From positions 248,001 to 312,000 of the forward strand of contig NZ_NHOU01000001.1 in the NCBI RefSeq assembly GCF_002179555.1: DNA of 64,000 nucleotides, written 5' to 3'. The DNA is from Salinicola salarius (GTDB lineage Bacteria > Pseudomonadota > Gammaproteobacteria > Pseudomonadales > Halomonadaceae). The notes under the pieces were generated by a model. The model ran no database searches and was not told where the DNA came from. It was given only the letters and a program-made list of their open reading frames with translations. The position numbers and the translations under genes are program-made. Shown piece by piece: positions 63,446-64,000 of this stretch (within the stretch, counting starts at the first letter, position 1; every line of letters begins with the position of its first letter).

Positions 63446-64000
63446 GTGAAGACTTGGCTGCGTGAATTACCCAAGGTCGAACTGCATCTACATATCGAGG
63501 GTTCGCTGGAGCCGGAGCTGATGTTTGCGCTGGCGGCGCGCAACAACGTGTCGCTGCCCTACGCGACGGTGGACGAGGTGCGTGCCGCCTACGATTTCAG
63601 CGATCTGCAGTCGTTTCTGGATCTCTACTATCAGGGCATGCGGGTGCTGCGCACCGAGCAGGATTTCCATGATCTGGCGATGGCGTACTTCGAGCGTGCG
63701 CAGGCAGAGGGCGTGGTGCACGTCGAACTGTCGTTCGATCCGCAGGCGCACCTGAGCCGTGGCGTCGAGCTGGCGGCACCGTTCGAGGGGCTGCGCCGCG
63801 CCATGCGAGATGCGGAGCGCCGCTGGGGCATGACCACGGCGTTGATCATGAGCTTCCTGCGCGACCGCGATGCGCTCGATGCCATGGACGTGCTGGAAAA
63901 GGCGGCACCCTACTACGAGCTGATCGACGCCGTGGGCCTCGACAGCGCGGAGATGGGCAACCCGCCAGCCAAGTTTGAGGCGGTGTTCGAACGCGCCAAA
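63446..64000 (+). CDS. add: Adenine/adenosine deaminase, 3' end outside window
   Basis: The first 185 codons of an Add-family deaminase; the gene continues past the window. LPKVELHLHIEGSLEPELMF contains the zinc-binding HxH pair, and YQGMRVLRTEQDFHDLAMAY and VGLDSAEMGNPPAKFEAVF are typical of the branch found in Pseudomonas (PA0148) and yeast Aah1, which prefer adenine over adenosine. The product would be hypoxanthine. The start is a GTG at 63446 with GGCGAGGAG upstream. It fits the purine-salvage setting with deoD. Automated names may say adenosine deaminase. Confidence 0.9.
   Translation, partial: MKTWLRELPKVELHLHIEGSLEPELMFALAARNNVSLPYATVDEVRAAYDFSDLQSFLDLYYQGMRVLRTEQDFHDLAMAYFERAQAEGVVHVELSFDPQAHLSRGVELAAPFEGLRRAMRDAERRWGMTTALIMSFLRDRDALDAMDVLEKAAPYYELIDAVGLDSAEMGNPPAKFEAVFERAK

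Overview
The window is a 64 kb piece of chromosome from a high-GC gammaproteobacterium. The best guess is the Halomonadaceae (Halomonas/Salinicola-like). This rests on Pseudomonas-like gene order, a BCCT-type osmolyte carrier, an unusually complete trehalose/alpha-glucan locus and GC-rich codon use. No rRNA, tRNA, CRISPR array, prophage or IS transposase was seen. Genes are densely packed, and many neighbours share ATGA or TGATG stop/start overlaps.

Layout. 1-7.6 kb: 3' part of a PAS-GGDEF protein with a degenerate GGDEF motif, a secreted dienelactone hydrolase, pncB, a DUF4190 protein, a FemAB/GNAT-like protein, and a KefB/C antiporter overlapping a fructosamine kinase. 7.6-12.9 kb: a TetR repressor divergent from an AcrAB-type RND pump, with a candidate operator between them. 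13.2-35.1 kb: a trehalose/alpha-glucan locus with glgA, a GlgB-like pseudoenzyme, treZ, malQ, treY, a DUF2934 protein, glgX, glgE, a treS-maltokinase fusion, glgB and a convergent GH37 trehalase. 35.2-41.8 kb: an SDR, a YbiO-like MscS channel, and an ammonium-transporter/PAS/GGDEF/EAL fusion broken by one base. 41.9-46.5 kb: a BCCT transporter, a CocE-type hydrolase and a LysR regulator. 46.7-48.6 kb: a DUF3820 protein and two J-domain-related genes. 48.7-57.3 kb: nucleoside uptake and salvage (tsx, nupC, deoC, deoA, deoB, deoD, cdd, deoR). 57.4-64 kb: aldehyde dehydrogenase, PucR regulator, HAD dehalogenase, nitroreductase, DinB protein, LysE exporter and the start of an adenine/adenosine deaminase gene.

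How the genes work together. In the sugar locus TreS and its fused kinase turn trehalose into maltose-1-phosphate, GlgE polymerises this, and GlgB branches the glucan. GlgX, MalQ, TreY and TreZ return the glucan to trehalose, and the trehalase degrades trehalose. No glgC or glgP is present here. The glgA ribosome-binding site lies in a hairpin loop with a CsrA-like GGA. In the nucleoside locus Tsx and NupC import nucleosides, DeoA/DeoD/Cdd split or deaminate them, and DeoB/DeoC pass the pentose to central metabolism.

The most unusual items are: the catalytically dead GlgB-like protein inserted between glgA and treZ; two copies of a ~150 bp hairpin repeat with compensatory stem changes; the single-base frameshift in the Amt-c-di-GMP fusion; a 24 bp minisatellite inside deoA; two related 7 bp tandem repeats; and a 14 bp repeated stop/start junction between two J-domain genes.
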